The notes beneath the pieces are model-generated. The model ran no database searches, was not told where the DNA came from, and saw only the letters and a program-made list of their open reading frames with translations. A stretch of 64,000 nucleotides of DNA from Lepeophtheirus salmonis (Eukaryota > Arthropoda > Copepoda > Siphonostomatoida > Caligidae): positions 11,368,301-11,432,300 of the forward strand of contig NC_052133.2 in the NCBI RefSeq assembly GCF_016086655.4, given 5' to 3'. Made by a program: the position numbers and the translations under genes. Shown here piece by piece: positions 11,444-22,497 of the stretch (positions are counted from its first letter, which is position 1; each line of letters begins with the position of its first letter).

Positions 11444-13270
11444 ACTATAACGTTGAAAAAAAAGTATATATACATATTTTATTCTCTATACAGAACGTCT
11501 TTTATGTTATAATTCACATATCTAAATTAACGTTTAGTCTAATGTATTTCATATTTTTAAATGAAGCTTATTTATTAAATAATTTAATTTTGGATTGCCC
11601 TTTATCCTTTTGGTTCCATTGACAAATGTTTATAGAAAATTACTCTTTCATTAGAATAAATACTAGATCAATTATATTTCATTGGTATCTCTGTTTTGAC
11701 TTCCAAAATTATTGGACTGAGGTAGTGGTTCTTAACCTTTTGGTGATCCATTTTCTAAAAATTTGGAATGGAGGGAACTCATCCTTTCACTAACGACTTA
11801 TTATTAGAGAAGTTAAAAAAAACTTCGTCCCAGTTCGTGTGAAATAATAATTTTAGATAACAACTTGTACTACTCCCTCACTCAAGAGATAAAATTCATT
11901 TGTTGCGTCTGAATGTATAAAAATAAAAACACAAATGCACAGCATAACTATGTCAAATCAAATTTTTATATATGAAGTCATTTTACCTCTTTTTTTGGTC
12001 TTACATAACGGCTTGCATATTTTTTACAGCTCACAAGCTCAATAAGGAATACTGTCAACTGATTCCCAGTTTTGTCAATAAAGATATTTTTTATTTACTG
12101 GGTGATAAACCTCAGCGACTCCCATTTTACCGTGCGTCAGGTTTAGACAAAGACAAAATACTAAATATCACCGTGGCTAGTACATTTATTTTAGGAAGGG
12201 AGAGTTTGGCCTGCATTGATTTTTCTATTCAAGCGGCATTTTCATTAGAATGAAATTTGAATCAAATATTTTTTAACATTTGCTTCCTCAGTAGATGCCA
12301 TATTATTATTTTTTGACATGCTTGTTTATTTAATATGGGGAGGAAATATCTTCTCAAACAACTAGTCTCACGCTTCCAAATAAATTTACAACAATTTTAC
12401 AAATTTATTAAAAGGTTTTCCAAATACATTTTTCCTTGTATTTAAAGTTTAACTAACTCCAAACTTATGAACAAATAGTCTATAATTTTATTTTGCAAGT
12501 TGATTTTTTTAATATATTATACATTCTATTTACTTAATTTAATCTGCCCAATGCATGGAACTGTAAAATTGTTTAAAATTGTACAAAATAAGTTAAAAGG
12601 GAATGGAGTCTTCTCAAGTGATTAAAAAATTGCATAAAATATAAATAAGGAATTTATGAGTTGTTAAAAGATGAAGAGAAGTCTTCTTTATATAATAAAA
12701 GTTACATAATTAAAAATTCCATTGATTCCAATTATTGCAAGATTATTATATTCAGCCATTAAAGATGAGAAGTTGGGTTTGATCTGCAGGCATGTTACTT
12801 AATATCGTAAGAACCTTTGATATTATCACTTCATAGTCATTTTTCTCTTCTCATTATTAAAGAAATGAGCTAATCTGACGCTTTGAGACACCCACCAAAA
12901 TCTACGGGCTATGGCACTCTCCACATTAGATATTAAAGATCACACTCAATCACAGTAATAAAATAAATAGAGGGAATATTCCACAGCCTCTTTGCAGAAG
13001 GAACATACATAGTGAATTTTATTCGACATGTTGGTGTATATCAAAGATGTGGCTTATCTGTAACAAAAACCCCTTTTATGACCACGAAATTTTATAAAAT
13101 TATTTTTCAGGTTGAGTTTTAACTGTAGATGAAGATCAATCCCAAGCAGAATGACTTCTTTTTATTTGAGTCTAGCACTTACATAAATATGTAGATCAAA
13201 AATATACATTAACATATTCTTTAGATACTTACAAAAGTAGCTTAACAATGAACTCCATTGTCTTTTGCAG
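11444..13270. other. AT-rich DNA, no recognised gene
   Basis: The longest frame (11972-12253, plus, 93 codons) starts with a hydrophobic, signal-like stretch (FYLFFWSYITACIFFTA) but matches nothing I know, and its length is unremarkable at this base composition. No repeat from the other families was spotted here. Confidence 0.45.
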
Positions 13271-13374
13271 ATTGCGGATGTGCTTAATGCCTTAACCTTC
13301 ATCATCATTGATGATGGTTCGGAAATTAAACCTCAAGCAAATGGATATATGAGGGGATATGTACTCGTATATAA
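13271..13374 (+). other. Candidate exon-like stretch, unidentified
   Basis: A T-rich acceptor (CCATTGTCTTTTGCAG ending at 13270) is followed by 34 open codons plus two bases, then GTAAAT as a possible donor at 13375. The frame begins IADVLNALTFIIIDDGSEIK and ends GYMRGYVLVY. Its amino-acid mix is less skewed to K/N/I/F than random frames here. I do not recognise the protein and see no neighbouring exon, so chance is quite possible. It also contains the near-palindrome CATCATCATTGATGATGG. Confidence 0.2.
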
Positions 13375-14323
13375 GTAAATGTTGGTTGAGGATTTATTCA
13401 GGACGTATGTTTTATTTTCGTGTTTAAGTAAATACAGAAAATTCTCAGGAATTCTTTAATTACGATAGCTTCTTTTTAAAATTGATATTTCCTCTATCAC
13501 ATAACGATAAGATTATTCTTTATGTCTTTTCATTCTTTTGTAACTACTTATATAGTTATTGCATGAGAAGCAATATGAGTTATTACATTAAACGCCCTTT
13601 TTTGGGTGGGGGGGGGGATGAAGGAATTCGTTAATTAGAATAATAACTTATCATGTATCATGTACCAAAGTATACCTTCAATTTGCCCCAAAGAATCAAA
13701 ACGAATATTACCATGTAATATCAATTTATCAGATAAATCAGGAAGGGGATTTTTTAATCTCTCATATGGATCATTCCATGTCAACTCACCAAGTAAATAA
13801 CACGAAATTTTCGCATTATTTTTAGGTTTTTGGTACTAAAGCTATTGGCCATGAGAAAATATTTGTCTGCCGAATTTTAAATTTCTACAACGTTCCCTTC
13901 ATATGAACATTCAACTTGAAGGCTGTCCCAATTTTTTACAATTTGAAAAAATATAGATACATAAACTGTTACATTTCTTTTTGATAATTGAATAATTTTT
14001 GAAGGTACTCGTTATAAAATTTGATATTGACAATTTTAAAGGGCATAAAATGAATAAATAGAATATTTCGAAAATATATTTTATTTTGACAAAAGATTGA
14101 ATTATAAATGAACTCTTCTGTATCTTTTAGATCTATGATGGTTAACCTTGAGTTGCCTTATAAAAAAACTGCCTAAATTAGATAGTAATAAGACTCAAAC
14201 TAGTTCTTATTCACATATAGTGGTGTCGTTAAGTTAAAACAAATGTGTGGCAATGTTGGTTTTCATTTTTGTAATAACTATTGATGCTACAAAATTAGGG
14301 GCCTGTACGCTCGGGTTCTAACA
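13375..14323. other. AT-rich spacer with a G10 run
   Basis: A pure G run of 10 lies at 13608-13617, just after TTTGGGT. Nothing coding or repeated was recognised in the remainder. Confidence 0.5.
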
Positions 14324-14359
14324 GATAGGCAGAACAAATCTATTGGTGGGCTGCCTATC
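14324..14359. repeat. Hairpin beside a mariner-like end
   Basis: GATAGGCAG (14324-14332) and CTGCCTATC (14351-14359) are perfect 9 bp inverted arms around an 18 nt loop. The left arm lies within TAACAGATAGGCAGAAC, which resembles the terminal TAACAGATAGGCTGAAAAG of the miniature element at 24943. It lies about 65 bp beyond the 3' side of the transposase remnant at 14424-14838, so it could be that element's 3' terminus. Confidence 0.45.
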
Positions 14360-14423
14360 AAAGTATGTTTGACTTTAGACTGTTAAAACTACATAATTAG
14401 CTATGTATTGATTGTTATTTTAT

Positions 14424-14838
14424 TTATTGCAAAATATTCTCAGCTAAATATATCCAGAGTTTGGCAGCAAAACGTGGATTGAAGACGTTGTTGGCCTTCA
14501 TGATCTCAGTTGTAAGGTGGCGTAGGTCCTTGTGTATGACGACAATCCCAATTTGCCATTCATGGACTTTCCGATGGTCCTAGCCGTTACGTTGAATTCG
14601 TTGGCGAGACAATCAATCGATTTGATGTGGTACTCCTTATTGATTTTCTTCTCCAACTTTCCAAATATATTTTAAAATTGTACCCTACCCTTCCTTTTTT
14701 CCTCCATAAGTCTTCTAACTCAATTTTCATCTTGGCTACATTGAAAACCAGGTTCCTGGACCACTTTATAATGTTTTTAATCCTCGCCATCTCAATTTCA
14801 GCATCTTGGAGATCTGATATCTTTTGGTTTTCTCTCAT
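14424..14838 (-). pseudogene. Tc1/mariner transposase N-terminal DNA-binding remnant (family Q)
   Basis: The minus strand starts with ATG at 14838 and encodes MRENQKISDLQDAEIEMARI followed by KWSRNLVFNVAKMK. This is the first helix-turn-helix of a Tc1/mariner transposase, related to but distinct from family H. After about 65 codons the frame shifts. A second frame then gives IDCLANEFNVTARTIGKSM and NGKLGLSSYTRTY, the second DNA-binding helix set. A third frame ends EIMKANNVFNPRFAAKLW and YLAENILQ at a stop. That covers both DNA-binding subdomains, about 135 residues in all. The whole DDD/E catalytic domain is absent. No upstream inverted end was identified with confidence. Confidence 0.75.
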
Positions 14839-16510
14839 TCAATATTACGAAATGTTTATTATTGTTTGTTTATGTACACATGATAAGTGAACCTAAAATG
14901 TCAGAAAAAAATCACTAACTTCCTATATTAATGAGAAAATTAACATTAATTAATAATCTATATTATGCTGCCCACTACGTAAATTACAATAAGAACATTT
15001 TCCCCTTGAAATAACTGAACTTTTTGTTAATAAATACACCATCATCGTATATGAGGCCCATTAACACAAAAATAGCCTATAACGTTTTTGTCTCAAAGTT
15101 GAGTTTGAACTAAATGTGGATTATTTTACAAATTATTAACATATTGTTTTGATTAGCCATTTGAAGGTACCACATAATACAATGGAAAAATGCAGTGTTA
15201 CCGCGAAATAATTATACATTGGTAGTTCATATTTAAAAGAGTACATTAAATCTCATACATTAAATCTCATACATCAAATTAAAATTTTAAATTATAACTT
15301 ACTTACTATGGTAAACAAACTTGTTCCAGAAATTCAAAAATAAAGCTTATAACTAACTGAAATATGTGTTTGAAATAAAGGATTGTATACTTATATAATG
15401 ATGTAAAAATATATTAATTTTTCTTTTCCACATTTATTTAAAACTGTTTTTCTGTTAACTCATAATTTATGTATCTAACTCCAAACGAGAATAAATAGAA
15501 ATCAAAATGGTGGTAAGCCTCATATGCCACAAAAATTTCTCCCAGAACTCTTTTTATTTAATAAAAATTATGATTCATATATAATGGAAAAAGTTAAGTA
15601 GTGTGAAATATAATTACAAACAAATTAGTCATTTTAATCACGTAGAGACTATAAAATTCCACTTTCCCGGAAAGTTCATTTGTGTTCATGAAGAAAAATA
15701 AAAGAGAGAGAAAACCAGTAACTAAAAATTTCCTTTACTCTCAAACCATTGTGTTTCTTTGACATGTATATATAAAAGAATTAACAGACGTTAATTGACA
15801 AACAAAAGATTATAAAGAAGTATAAAAGACTTTGATTCAGTGCAGAAGTGAAGTCATTTATGGCGCATTTACAAAATAATAACAATAATGACACAAAGGG
15901 TGACTCTTTTGTTTAGAAAATATCATCAGAGACAATGACAAGACAAAGGCACAATATTTCAAAATAATATAAAAATAAAACTTTATTCATATACTTGTAA
16001 AGTTATTATTATTTTAACTATAGTTACTTAAAACTTTGTATGTACATATGTGGCTGAAAGGCTTATGTTTAATGCAAATACATATGTAGGCATACATATA
16101 TGACTTTAAATGCTTAGCTTTATTTACAACGCTTTGGGTTGTTGCAAATATGTTAAGTAGGGTCAACTACAGTAAAGAAAATGTGCAAATTAAAAATTCA
16201 TAAAACTCTTATGAGTTAAGTGATATATTTGTATGTTCTTTAGGGCAAGCAAATTATATACATAGGCTATAACGATCGTAATTAAAATATAGGTATATTA
16301 TGTAGGGGAGACATGTAAAGTTTTAATAAACAACTAATCCCGCATTTACTCAGAGTTGATGTAACATACATACCCTTAAATTTAACACAACATACAGAGC
16401 TGGCAGAAGTACTTACACTATAATTTAAGAACACTATCACATTATTTTTTTCCCAATAAAGCCTAGGTTTTATACAATTATAATTTGCAAGGACCACTTC
16501 TGAACACATT
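14839..16510. other. AT-rich DNA with a short tandem repeat
   Basis: A 14-bp unit TACATTAAATCTCA is repeated exactly twice at 15242-15269, with a third partial and diverged unit after it. No gene, RNA or known transposon segment was recognised in the rest. Confidence 0.5.
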
Positions 16511-16960
16511 CTATTCGAAATGACCACCATAAGCTTTTATCTTGGAATCAAGGTGGCGAAAAACAAAATGGAGAACACACGTGTCACCTCGGCCGTGGTG
16601 AAGATGGCCATTTTTTGCTTAATGAAGAGCCTTAGGTGCATGGCTGTTGCGGGGATACTTATTAACACTCTTCTTCGGATCATACCAAAACTAGTAATTG
16701 TAAGGGTTGGGATCTAGGCTGTTGTAAGGCCACTCGTTCAGTTGGATGACAACGTCAAAATGCTCCACTAGGAAATCAATGGACTTCCTGGACACGTGAG
16801 GCAGAGCTGAGTACTGAATCAACATGAATTTCGTCTCTGCAGTGTACTGCAAGGGCAATTAAGGCAAAATAGTCTCATGAAAAGCGTTGCCGGCCAATTA
16901 CAAATTGGTGATTACTTTGCGTTATTGCTCCTGGACCTTCATTAGGAAGAATGAGAGGAA
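16511..16960 (-). pseudogene. Tc1/mariner transposase C-terminal half remnant (family P)
   Basis: The minus strand carries the last ~140 residues of another Tc1/mariner transposase in nearly one frame. It reads FMLIQYSALPHVSRKSIDFL (second catalytic motif, normally QDSAPAHVS, here with D changed to Y), EHFDVVIQLNEWPYNSLDPN (third motif, normally NSPDLNP), then PYNYxFWYDPKKSVNKYP. A frame change follows, with fragments like HHGRGDTC, and the end reads DSKIKAYGGHFE followed by a TAG stop at 16511-16513. The intact stop and C-terminal EYGGHFE-type ending agree with the family. The second catalytic D is lost and the third motif is scrambled (SLDPN), so it is inactive. The upstream part near 16900-16960 (FLSFFLMKVQEQ) is poorly preserved. 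I found no matching N-terminal half. Confidence 0.75.
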
Positions 16961-17277
16961 AACTTATTTTATGAATATTGTTTTAAATGTTTTGGTTGAT
17001 AAGAAAACACAACTATTTTAGTAATTAATTGTTACTTGAAGTTTTAATTTACACTCTGTACTAATCAGTAGTTGTCTACAAATTTCTTTTGAAAGCGACT
17101 GGTCAAGTGTTGTAAAGTTGTTTTCGGTGCAAAGGAAAGATTTAACAGTGAAAAAAATTTCTGTTTAGTTAGAAATAAAGATAATTATTTAAAATAATAT
17201 CTTGGATAAATACATAACTAGACTTTCATAAGGTTGAATTATTAAACTTCAACGTATTATACTAGATTAATATATAA

Positions 17278-18030
17278 CTGGTGGTCTATTAAAATTTGAC
17301 TACTTTAACTTTTGAACTTCAACAAGATATAATTTATTAATTAACAATATAATTTCAACAAAATTAATTCTATAAATAGATGTGTGCCTGAGTTCTCTTA
17401 ATCATTAATATAGCCATCTTTAGTGGCAATGATGACTTCCAGGTAGTAGCAAAAGGCCTGGCTTGTGCTGCAATCATGGATTCTAAGTACTGGCTGACAG
17501 TGGCTTTCAGTACCTCAGTGTTTGGAGGAAGGACACTTGACATGCACACATGATGATTCACATCATGGCTGTAGGGGTGCCAAAATTTTCAAAAAAGAGC
17601 TCAAAAGAACTCAAAAAACTTATTAAAATCTCATCAAAAAAGAGTATTGCAACGTAGAAGATGGGATTGTGTCATTGCTAGTCTCAAAAGTGGTCTCTCC
17701 ACCCTCAAAAGACTCTTTCCACCCACTTTTTTACACCTATCTACCAGGGACCCTCTGGGACTTGAAGGGATTTTCGTGGGCTGTTTTTCTCTTCCGAGTC
17801 TAGTTTGCCCTTTTTGACAGAGCCTTCCTCCTCTCCAACGTTTTGCGCATTCTGACAGAGTAAACGGTGTTCCTGAAGACATCCAACTGCTTGGAGTGCA
17901 CGAATGGAAGTTCGTCGTTCACGTTCATGTGTCATTTTCTCGACTTGTACTTAACCTAGAGAGCTCAGGTTTGTTTGTTTTTTAACTAAATGTAATGCTT
18001 TAATATATCAAAATACCTGAAGCTATTATT
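17278..18030 (-). mobile_element. Family A non-autonomous Tc1/mariner element, copy A2
   Basis: The left inverted end, CTGGTGGTCTATTAAAATTT followed by GACTAC (17278-17303), matches those of A1 and A3. The right inverted end is not recognisable, so the right boundary is set where similarity to A3 fades. On the minus strand the gene starts with ATG at 17935: MTHERERRTSIRALQAVG, then a one-base shift to the helix-turn-helix TTVYSVRMRKTLERRK equivalent, then KVGGKSLLRVERPLLRLAM. The frame runs into the same CTCTTTTGA-rich join as A1 and A3, and resumes with NTEVLKATVSQYLESMIAA in the C-terminal block, ending LMIKRTQAHIYL at a stop near 17370. The catalytic core between SDEKTW-type and SPDLN-type motifs is deleted. 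Confidence 0.75.
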
Positions 18031-20604
18031 TAAATTTTACATCAATTCACTCACACAAGCCCTTTAACTACTCTTTTCTGACTAAAAAAACACGCATAAT
18101 GTGAAGCAAAAATATATACAATAATATAACAAAATTAGCAAAACAAAAATAAATTTAGCAGCTGTTGAATTTGACTGTGAATTATAAATATAAAATAATA
18201 TGAGGACTATTGCGACATTTTTTTCAATTGTATACTTTTTGTTGAACGTTACGATTTCTCAAATTGTTTCTCAATGAATGAGTTTTGATAAAATTATATC
18301 AACTACTAGAAAAATAACATATAGTTCAAATGATTTAAGTTACAGTAAAAACCATAAAAATATGACTTGCATTATAACAAAAATATTGTTACTCTTATCT
18401 TTCTGTAAGTAAACTGGCATATTATTAGCTCCAAAGTTTATAAAAATGCTCTTTTATCTTTTGAATCTATATTGTATTGCTCATGCATTTTAATATACTC
18501 CTAAAAAATTAAATAACACGGTATGTAATTATTTATTTATCTTTATAATCTATGTTAGGATTTATTCGTATAATTATCGGTTTATAATCGAGTTTGAGTT
18601 GGGTTTTTTTATTCTCCTTTCTTTTTTTTTTCAATTTGAGGACTGAGACATTGAACGGTAGATATAAAATTGTAATATAGTAGCTATTTTTTAAAATAAT
18701 ACACAAAACCTATCCATAACTGATGGGTACTAATTTGATTCCTAATATTCGGATAAATTAGTGAATATTTCTTAGAAACTTTACTTAAAAATAATTAATG
18801 TTTATTATTTTCTTACTATAAAAATAACAAATTGTATTTTGTTGAACCTCCAAACATATTTTATTAAGATTACTTTTTTTAATTACAATTAATTTTTCCT
18901 TGATGCCTCGTATTCTTACCTCTAGCTTTATAAATTTTATTGATATTTACGAGTACAAAATCTCTGGAACAGTTTTTCATGTTTGACAAAAACTAGAGGC
19001 AATTGCAACTGTCACTGGTCCCCCCTACTACATAAGTATGTACATATATATAATTATTCCATTGTAATAACTATGAAAATAATCATAATTTGTAGCTTTT
19101 TATATTAATAGATGCTTGGTTTTTTATTAGCCAATGTATTCCTTCAATTGCTCATCCGTTAAATAGGCAATTATTATCCTTTTTTTATTAAAAGGATAAA
19201 TGTTCATAGAGATGTATCAAAAATCCCCTAAATATGATAATGGAGGAAATTAGATTATGAATCAACTAAAAGCAAGAAAAACTAATCAATAAAGTGTAAC
19301 ATTTTTCATTTGATTGTTGAATGTAATTCAAAATATAGAACCGTTAAAAAAAACTCGATATCATTGTCAATTTAAGAGGAAGTCATCACAATATTTCAAG
19401 GATAAAACGTCTTTTTGAATTAATCTTATAAAAAAAGTCATTTATTAGAAGGCCGCGAGAAGGATAGAAAAAAAAGATTTTATTTTTTTGCTGTAGAAAC
19501 AAAGACTGATAAAGACAAATAAAATCCATATTTGGAGTTAAAGGATTAAATTGTATTATGTTAAGACTACTTTCATATCGATTACAGATCATTTTATTCA
19601 AAGTGTGCTCAAACTTACAAAAAGGATAAAATACTTTTATAATTCAAATCGAAAATTCGTACACGACATATTTTATAGGAATATTATACAGAAATGTGGA
19701 AATTAAAAGATTTTGGGTAAGTAAAATGTTGTTTTGATGTTTATTGATGAATGTAAACATTTGACTTATTTCAGAGCAGGTTTATCAGGAGTCAAACACC
19801 TTGTGACATAACCACCCCCATGTGCTTTGAGTAAACTTTGATTTTGTTATAATTATGAATTGTTTCATAAAACTGTTTAGAAAATGTATTTTTTCTTTAA
19901 AGAACCTTATTAATTTTAATTATCGTGTATCATAATAAGAAAATACATACAAAATACAATGCTTTTTAAAATCTTAAGCATTAACATGCATATCCAATTC
20001 ATTTTTTCAACCCTTACAAGAAGTAATCATTTGGATTAATTAATAGAATAGATCTATTGAAGACATCTACAGCATAAAATACTTTGTAGAGTGAGAAAAG
20101 AGAGTTTTATTGTGCCTTTGCCAATACCTTCTCTATATATTTATCTTTTCAGAGATGTATTAGTTCAATTTAGAATGAAATAAGAAAAAGAAGATATTCG
20201 GATCTTCAAACTATAACAAGTATTTTATTCAGTATCCAAGTGAATGTGGATATTTCTAAAATGCAAATAATTCACAAATATAATATTTGATAAAAAACCA
20301 ATGTTTTTACTGTGTACTTTAGTACTGAAGACAAAACCATATTATCCAAAATTAAGACAAGACTTTAAGAGGTTATGATCAAAAATAAAAATAATAATTG
20401 TAGAGATTAAATTGCACCATTAATTAGTAATTAGAAATTAGTATTGGGCTCAATGCCGTTTTATTTAATTGCAAGACGAGGCCGAAACTTTAGAAAATAG
20501 TTTAAGACAAGACTTCAACGTAAGTGAGCATTTAATTTTTAATTTTGTGAGAGACTGGGCAAAAATGATACCCTATTAGTCGGAAATTCAAATTAGATTA
20601 AGTG
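18031..20604. other. AT-rich DNA, no gene recognised
   Basis: I see no transposase, repeat-family or splice-bounded coding segment here. A C6 run lies at 19020-19025. The minus-strand frame at 19386-19601 is a typical chance frame rich in F, I, N and K. Confidence 0.5.
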
Positions 20605-20960
20605 TTGGTATGCCAAAAAAAAAAAAAAGAATCTAAAATTTAATTTGGTCCACCTGACAATTTCAAGGTTGGGAGCAAAGTAGCTTAGCTATCATGATAT
20701 TTCAATTAATTAGCTGCAAGTAGCTATGAGATAAAGGAACACAAACATAAATCCAGATATGGCCATGATATAAGCAGGAATTACATCGATGTCGATCCTC
20801 AATTCTACTCCGAGTCCGACAAGGACTTAAACTTATAACTCCAAAAATCCTAAGCTTGACTCTTCGTCTTTCACTCACTAAGGATTATTTCATAACTATT
20901 GTTCTCTCTTTTAATAATATAAAAATAATGATGACATCTTTAGTAAATGAAAAATTATGT
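20605..20960 (+). repeat. Dispersed repeat D, copy D1
   Basis: This segment aligns with the tandem pair at 44572-45180 in the same orientation. Shared landmarks in order are GGTATGCCAAAA/GGTATGCAAAAA, CCTGACAATTT, GTAGCTTAGCTATCATGATA against a TCATGAAGTTATATTAGATT form, TAGCTGCAAGTAGCTATGAG, GAACACAAACATAAATCCA, ATCGATGTCGATCCTCAATT, and ATTCTACTCCGAGTCCGACA. It then continues into CTTCGTCTTTCACTCAC and TAATAATATAAAAATAATGA. No protein match was seen and the frames are not conserved between copies. It is probably a mobile-element fragment of unknown class. Confidence 0.65.
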
Positions 20961-21404
20961 TTACGTAACAATTACAAAAACAGCAGGATCTTTAAATTTT
21001 TTTCTTTTTTAACATCTCCTAATAGTTTAACAAATTCAAACACATGATATACAGTCCACATATATACAAAATTGCAATTTTTACATTTTTAACACTTTTT
21101 TTGGCTTTCCATTTATATTCTTTTGTAAATATCAATTTATGAACTGATATGAACACAAATTTAAAAAAATACATGCATTAAATACTTAAAATACTAAAAA
21201 TGCATTTTCAATAGACGAATTGGTATGCTATATTAATGACATTTACACTAAATGACCGTAATATTTACAAACTTAAATGACCAAGATGTCAAAGATGACA
21301 TCAAACAATTAAAATTTGAGTTTTTTATGATATATTTTCTAAGATATATATTTAAAAAAAGACTAATGATTTTAATGTATGTACTTAATTTTAGATTTTT
21401 ATAT

Positions 21405-22418
21405 ACAGGGTGTCGAGATCAAATCAGTGCATTTTTCAAAAAAATCAATGAGGGAACATTTTGGTCAATTTAATTGAACATTTGCTTCAACTGTGTTATA
21501 AATTTTTGAAAATAAATGGAAGACCAATTTATATATTTTATTCAAATCTTAACATTTACTGAATTATATCAGGTCGTGCAAAAGATTTTAACAAATCAAG
21601 GAATGTTGTAGAAATTTTTCTACATTTAATATCCAAAACGATTATACAAATATAATTTATAGTACAGAGAATTAACCCTGAATATCACCAACGCAGGCAG
21701 TAATAATGGCTTCCAGGCGTTGACCAAATTTGCTGCAGGTGCTTTTGTTATAGGCTTCTGAAATGACAGCCTACCTATAATTGTCAGAGTCGTTTAAGGC
21801 CTCAATATTTGGGTGTCGGGTATTGCAGACCAATAACTCTACTTGTCATCAGTTTTTATAATCATCGGGATTCAGTTCTGGTTATTAGAGAGGCCAAGAG
21901 CTCACGAAAAATCTGGAACTTAACTGATAGGTCACTTTTTAGAACCTCTGTAGTCAGGAATTTTACTTTTTGCACTCGTAGAAAGATATCACCAGCCTCT
22001 TTGATATACTTTGACACGGTTTACAGTTGCCTTTGAGCAATATTTGGGCGTAATAACTGTGTTTAGGGACATTCCGGCGGCAATCAAAATTAAACACTAT
22101 CGTCTTTTTTGATCTGGTGATGTGATAATTTACTTTAATGTTTTGAATTTAACTCTTAGAAAAAATCAAGAGACTCGGGGCTATCTTTAAAAGGGAAAAA
22201 CATTACAAAATATGAACACGCTAAATTATTTTTCTTTAAAAATGGTCTCAAAACTTTAGCAAGACCCTGGTATATTAGATAATAATAAATAATAAAACAG
22301 AACCAATACAAACACCTGCAATATTTCATAAATACGACTACATAATTATTTCTTATATCAAAAATATTTATATGGTTTACATCAGGGATTACTATTTTAA
22401 GTTCATCCTGTATACCTT
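21405..22418 (-). mobile_element. Deleted Tc1/mariner element (family I)
   Basis: Proposed bounds rest on a left end TATACAGGGTGTCGAGATC and a right end whose reverse complement is TATACAGGATGAACTTAAAA. They share only about 11 bases, so the limits are tentative. Inside, the minus-strand transposase remnant at 21672-22116 has its N-terminus facing right. A direct duplication of about 65 bp straddles the proposed right end (22313-22380 and 22437-22497), which adds doubt about where the element stops. Confidence 0.5.
21672..22116 (-). pseudogene. Tc1/mariner transposase remnant lacking the catalytic core (family I)
   Basis: On the minus strand the N-terminal part gives GMSLNTVITPKYCSKATV, a helix-turn-helix, and then, after frame changes, LTTEVLKSDLSVKFQIF. 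This is joined directly to PELNPDDYKN, the third catalytic motif (normally SPDLNP, here with E for D). The C-terminal block follows in a clean frame: NTRHPNIEALNDSDNY, a stop, AVISEAYNKSTCSKFGQRL, and EAIITACVGDIQG ending at a stop at 21672-21674. The first and second catalytic motifs are missing entirely. The join therefore resembles the internal deletions in families A and H. The well-preserved final 50 codons contrast with the broken N-terminal part. Confidence 0.7.
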
Positions 22419-22497
22419 CTCGATGGTACATGCCCACACCTGCAATATTTCGACTATATTGTTATTTCTTAGTTCAAAAATTGTGTATGACATATGC
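22313..22497 (+). repeat. Imperfect direct duplication
   Basis: CACCTGCAATATTTC occurs at 22313 and 22437. In both copies it is followed by CGACTA, ATTATTTCTTA-type and TCAAAAAT-type segments. The first copy has an 8 bp insertion (ATAAATAC-like) after ATATTTC. Units are about 65 bp, offset by 124 bp. Confidence 0.7.

Noticed and set aside
16520..16717. Plus-strand frame MTTISFYLGIKVAKNK
   Set aside because: It is the antisense shadow of the minus-strand family-P transposase end.
17741..17935. Minus-strand 64-codon frame as a separate small gene
   Set aside because: It is the frameshifted N-terminus of the family-A2 transposase remnant.
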